A stretch of DNA of 64,000 nucleotides from Eretmocerus hayati (taxonomy: Eukaryota; Arthropoda; Insecta; Hymenoptera; Aphelinidae). The DNA is taken from the NCBI GenBank assembly GCA_029851415.1, contig CM056741.1:147114522-147178521 (forward strand), in the 5' to 3' direction. A program made the position numbers and the translations under genes. This document shows positions 59,217 to 64,000 of the stretch, piece after piece. Below the pieces are notes generated by a model. It saw only the letters and a program-made list of their open reading frames with translations, was not told the origin of the DNA and made no database searches. How positions within the stretch are numbered: the first letter of the stretch is position 1; every line of letters starts with the position of its first letter.

Positions 59217-59705
59217 GAATTTCTACAAATATTGTGGAAAAAATAATTAATTGATTATAATTATCTATTGCTCTGTTTAAACTGAGTGAACGTTACTTAA
59301 TCATGAGCTACAGAAGCTGTCACAAATTAAATGTGCAATAAAAAATTATAGACTTAAAATATGGATACCCCGGGGCCGCTATTTGGCTCTTACAATGAAT
59401 ATTTATAACAATATTGTCAAATCACTCAGAGTGCGACATAGGATTTATTAAAAGCAAGTGTACATAAGAAACTCTCAATCCAATAATTTTCTGATTTCAC
59501 CTATTTTCCTGACTCTTGATTATCAAGCGTTACAAAATACACCCTACGAATATCCTAGTCACCAACACATGGTCCTGAATACTAGCTGTATTCAGCAAAG
59601 ACAAAATAGAAGTCTAATATTTTTGGATCAATAATTCGAGGAATAACAAAGATCAGGAGTATCAAACACCATATCCGATAATCAATAATTTGTCTACTGT
59701 TACAG

Positions 59706-60362
59706 GACGTGTTCGAAGCCACAGCGATGCTCGAGCCTCGGTACGACGCGCTGCCCGCAGAGCAACTTCGGCATCACCAGCAGTCTCAAGGCTACCCCTC
59801 GTGCACTTGTTGTTGTTGCTGTTCTGTCTGCTACTTCTGGACGGAATCAGGCCCAGTTCATGCAACTTCCCAAACGAAAAAAAGTACAGCACGCGAGTGG
59901 TGCACACACGTTACGGCCTACTGCGCGGCGTGCAACTCTCGGTGCGAACGTCCTCGTCATCCCACCAGGGGTACCAAAAACAGAATCACCAAAATCAGCA
60001 GCAACAGCAACATCAGTCGGGCTCGCACGCGGTGGAGGCCTACCTGGGCGTTCCGTACGCTACACCACCACTTGGCTCGTTACGTTTTATGCCACCAGTC
60101 ACTCCGTCACCCTGGAGAGGCGAAAAAATAGCCGATACTCCGGGGCCACCCTGCCCCCAACAAATGCCTCCTTTCGAAGCTGCAGACTCGTCTCATACGG
60201 GGCCCAGTTTGCCGAAAAAATTGAGGGCCCGGTTGGGCAGCCTGGCACCTATTCTAGCAAATCACAGCGAGGACTGCCTCTATCTGAACCTCTACGTTCC
60301 GGCTTCGGCCATCATAGGAACCCAATCGGAGCGAGGCGGTGGTGGAGGATCCTTGGATACAG
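59706..60362 (+). CDS. Nlg: Neuroligin, signal-peptide and N-terminal ectodomain exon (partial)
   Basis: This exon is bounded by an acceptor (TTTGTCTACTGTTACAG, 59705) and a donor (ACAG|GTGAGCG, 60362/60363), both phase 1, 219 codons long. In order it encodes: a basic leader; a hydrophobic segment (LPLVHLLLLLFCLLLLDG) that fits a signal peptide; the start of the ectodomain (RVVHTRYGLLRGVQL); and a Gln/His/Ser-rich insert. Then come the conserved neuroligin/carboxylesterase block AYLGVPYATPPLGSLRFMPP, the CPQQ cysteine, a PKKLRARLGSLAP stretch, a possible N-glycosylation site (NHS) and SEDCLYLNLYVP, which closes the first cholinesterase-type disulfide loop. Neuroligins are catalytically dead, cholinesterase-like postsynaptic adhesion proteins that bind neurexin. 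The active-site region, transmembrane segment and cytoplasmic tail are not in the window. There is no in-frame ATG, so translation starts in an upstream exon. Family assignment is firm; the paralogue is not resolved. Confidence 0.9.
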
Positions 60363-63300
60363 GTGAGCGTGAGGATATAAGTGGATGACTTTGCTTGCAC
60401 TGCACGTCCCTCGCGGTCGATTGTCTCGGGTATATATCCAGAGGGCCTCATGCCTGCCTTGGTTAATTTGATACAAACGCAGTTACTAGACTATCGTTGC
60501 AGCTTCACGATAGATGTATAGTTATATATGGAAACGTTGAGACGAGTCAAGGAGGTGGAAGAGCCGACTCTCGAGGATTCATTATAAGTTTGCGGCGCGT
60601 TGCGCTTCGAAACTTGCCACGTGCATTCATCGGTGTCGATCCGCAACACGCTGTTTCCTGATGCAAGTATATCACCAATTCAGCACTCTCAGAACCGTTG
60701 TATCGCCTATTCATGGGCCTTCAATTTTTATGAGATGGCTCTACCTTTTATGGATACTTGTACTGCCATCGTCGTCACCTGCTGCATCCGATTCCTTATT
60801 CATTTTACACTTGCTTCAGCGAGCTGTTGCTGAATAGATACGTCGGTGGTATACAGTCTCTCTGTGCATACCCCTGCATATCTTGATGCCTACATTTATA
60901 TGGAGATCAGGGTGAGCATGTCCCATGGTGAGACGTTGACTGAGAGCAAATTTTGCACTCGTACTCTTTCGATACCGTTTCAATTTTTCCATACAAGTTC
61001 ATGCTGATTGAATTCGTGTGGATATAAGACTTTGAGAGGAAATATTCTCGAGATGAGGATATCTCAACTTAAATATTTCTTCTGATTCGGAAGGTTTCTA
61101 CGTACTGTCATCGAGACCTCTTGTCGAAAACCCTTCATCACCTCCACTGCAACGGGACCCACTACTTTTCACTTTTCAATCTTTACTCACCTTTACTTAA
61201 TCATGAAATCATTTACACACATAGCGGTTTATGATGGGGATTTTGTTATCCTAGGATCTGATTGATGACCGAAAATGTACACCGTCATAGAGCCCACTTC
61301 ACATTTGTCGTAAAATCAAGAAAAAATAGCATCGCAGTGAGCAGCGTGTTGATTTGCGAACGATCACGTCAAATAGGATAAGAACAGAGTGAGATAAGAT
61401 CTTGATTCGATCAAGAAACTAATTCTCGATCAAGAAAGAAGAATGAATGCGTGAGATGTTATTGTAAAACCTTTGGGGTTTCCCGACTTTTATTGTACAG
61501 TGTCATACAGATTAACTGACCTAACAAGTGAAGTTTTGTACTCAAAATTGTTCAAAAATTGACTCCGAGCAAGCTATCACGATTTTATGATAAAATGTGG
61601 ATATTGCCACAATGTACACGGTGGATAGCGATACAAATTTTGAACGACTCTCCAGATAACCATAATCGTAAATGCAGCCATTCCATTTGTGTTTCATCAA
61701 CTAATTTGTGGCGAAGTTCGGACAATATCCTCATGCATGCAAAAAGTAAATATTTGAAGAGAATATGGGAGAGTCAATAATTCAATATCGTGGCAATTCA
61801 GATAGCTTTACTTTATTTTTGAATGTTTACGGTTGAGCGGTTTAACTTCTACTGTTTGATAATATCCATATTGCGGTGGAGCAATGAAAATAACAATCAG
61901 GGTTTTCTCTTTAAGCTGATCATTTCACTTTGAGCAGTATTTGATATCGATATAATGAACAATATTGATGCATGCAAATTCCACTTTGAGAATCGGTTGT
62001 TCTCGCTTTATTTTCACTTCTACGGACAGATTAGTCCTCATCAAATGCTGAAATGAAGAATCAAACCTCTGACAAAATGTCTTACAGATTCGAGGCTTGA
62101 TGGCTTTATGATTCATATCTTGCTAAGAAATTCATTTCTCACCGAATCGGAAGAAAGGGATAGTAAGAAGGAATAGAAGAAAACTTTTGAGAATATTGAT
62201 GAATGTAAATTGAGTGGGGAGTGGGGGAAAGGAAGTGAGAGACTAAAACTTTTTGTCAGAAAAGTTTTTATCGAGTTGACTCGATTTTAATCTAGTGATG
62301 TAAGATGATTATGGAAGAAGGTTTTCATTGTGTAATTAGATTCTATCTCGCGTCAAGCCTTTGGAAACTTTTTTATCGTTTCGCACAAGTCTGTTATATC
62401 TCGTCGTCGCGGTGGTCGGGGAGCCTGAAAAAGAAGCCCAAAACTGTCAAGGAAAATGGGCTGTGCAGTTTATTTCATCATTTGTCAGGGATCCAGAAAC
62501 TTTTTTGATCGAAATTCTGGCGGGTTACTCTCAGGGAACACTTCAATTTTGAAAATTTTTGCATACATTCTGAAGTAATTCTACTCTCGTTGAGACTCAT
62601 CTGGTCTTAGCTCGCGTTTATCCTTCTGAGACACACCTCCACTCTTCGACATTGATTTTTATACACAAGAAATCCAAAATTGCCTAAGATTTGCTTGTTT
62701 TCAATAAAATCTGAGTGAGATCAATTATTTTTATAGAACACAGATATAATTTTTCGAAAATGTAATTTGAATCTCATTAATTGTTCAGTTGCGACAATTT
62801 GTCACTTTCTTCTATAAAATTCTCCGGCTCATTTTGAAGTTTATCACAAACATTTTGGTATATTGAATTTTCATGGAGTTCATCAAAAAAATCCCATGCT
62901 CGTAAGATATAATCTCACCATTTGATTATGCATTTTGAAAAGAGATTGTGAAGTAAGCTAACACAATCTGGGCAATAAAGAAATACCTAGGTGTTGGATT
63001 GTCCAATGTTTCCTCAAAGATGCAGATTTAGAAACTGGGATCTGCGTTGTGTAAGAGTGAAGTGCCTTAACAGTCCTTCATTTGATTAAGTGGATATTGA
63101 ATCCAGCACGCATCAACTTGCTTCAAATTACTTGTGATACGCTTCAGAATGAACTAAAATTCGTTGGAAAATGACGAAGTATGTGGAAGTCGGAAGTTCA
63201 AGGAGATTCAATAAAATCCGGGTTTCACATGAAATAGATTATTTCAACTTCATTTCATGAAAATGGAACAAATTTTAGCTGAATGTGGTGATCTGGTTAT

Positions 63301-64000
63301 CAGCTTCAAAATGTGTTGAATCACGTCAAAAAAAAGTGAAGTGGATCAGAGTGGGAAACGCAAGAATATCAGATGGGCTTCAGAAGATAAAATTACTCGG
63401 AAATAAATGCAAAAATCTCTCATTTGAGATATATTCTAAGGGTAATTAGCTATTATTTCAAACGAGAAATTTTCAAATTTATGCAGAGCGGTGAAATAGA
63501 AGTCTACAATTTGATCCTCTTGACAATTTTGAAACTTTTTAAAGCCATTTCGACCACCTCGTAATTCTGAGCATCAGGGTCAAAAATACGACACACTCAC
63601 TCACAGGCACACACCTGCACTTACACGAAGCATTTATCCGCATAAAACCATATTTTTCGAATGGATTGCAGTGGCACATAGAGATAGAGAGAAATCGGCA
63701 CTGTCCATCGAATCGTTCACACGGATATCTATTGATGCATTTTTGGGTGGCCCGCCACTATCGCCAAGCCGTATTGCGCGAGGGAGATTGACGGTACGAA
63801 TAAAAAAAAAGAAGTGGCGCGGCCAACGTGAATTAAGTAGAGCAGCAGTAATGCAAGCCTCGTTCGAAATACAAACGGGTGTACGGAGAGAATGAGGGTG
63901 AGTGAGTGAGTAGAGGCCAGTGGGTGAACCGTATTTTTTTCACGAAAATTTCACGGACGGCAAGCTGATTTTTCACGTTTCACGAATCATAATAGAGAGA
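60363..64000 (+). other. Intron of neuroligin (start)
   Basis: From the donor at 60363 to the window edge I see no further cholinesterase-like exon. This matches the long first introns usual for neuroligins. The only recognisable insertion is the decayed TTAA element at 61135-61354. Confidence 0.6.
61135..61354. mobile_element. Decayed piggyBac-like MITE in the Nlg intron
   Basis: CCTCCACTGCAACGGGACCC on the left and CATCGCAGTGAGCAGCGTG on the right are degraded versions of the TTAA family ends. Length (about 220 bp) fits the 240-bp copy at 24914-25161. Confidence 0.5.

Noticed and set aside
59709..60131. Overlapping + strand frame containing MLEPRYDALPAEQ
   Set aside because: It is a shadow of the neuroligin exon in another frame; only the other frame contains the conserved cholinesterase-like blocks.

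Overview
The window looks like nuclear DNA of an insect, possibly a hymenopteran. It is roughly 60% A+T with very little coding sequence, eukaryotic splice signals, and TA-, TTAA- and 8-bp-flanked transposon relics throughout. The one confidently recognised gene is neuroligin (Nlg). A single coding exon at 59706-60362 on the + strand encodes a hydrophobic signal segment and the first part of the cholinesterase-like ectodomain. It ends in a clean donor, so the remaining exons lie beyond the right edge. No in-frame ATG exists in that exon, so the start codon must be in an upstream exon. A GC-rich, CpG-dense stretch at about 45.9-46.9 kb is a candidate promoter or 5' exon for it. Two other exon-like reading frames were found on the - strand (3432-3772 and 36551-36758). 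Their products were not recognised.

The rest is an archive of inverted-repeat mobile elements. From left to right these are: a foldback at 73-404; a TTAA element at 4830-4976; a hairpin-like foldback at 5892-6650; degenerate repeats at 6.7-7.9 kb; a repeat-rich block at 12.3-18.8 kb that holds a 5S-rRNA-derived Pol III module and two foldbacks with tRNA-like modules in both arms; and a pogo-like element at 20142-20317. Then come a 4-kb palindrome at 20443-24472, again with tRNA-like modules in both arms and two later insertions; a hAT-type element at 29614-30939 inside a minisatellite; foldbacks at 38.6-39.5 and 39.8-40.6 kb; a nested stack at 41.5-44.6 kb; further foldbacks at 49.9-51.7 and 54.5-56.6 kb; and a TTAA element at 58834-59212.

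The most unusual region is 13.8-22.4 kb. Within 8.6 kb there are seven Pol III promoter-like modules: one 5S-type and six tRNA-type. Three unrelated foldback elements carry the six tRNA-type modules as mirror-image pairs, usually followed by T-runs. Several insertions can be proven from the sequence itself, because an empty copy of the target or an exact target duplication is present. These are 14647-15457, 16896-18420, 22772-23317, 23996-24357 and 29614-30939.

The genic and repeat parts do not form a pathway. Most of the window is best read as intron and intergenic DNA around neuroligin and one or two unidentified - strand genes. Transcripts crossing the long palindromes would form very long hairpins.
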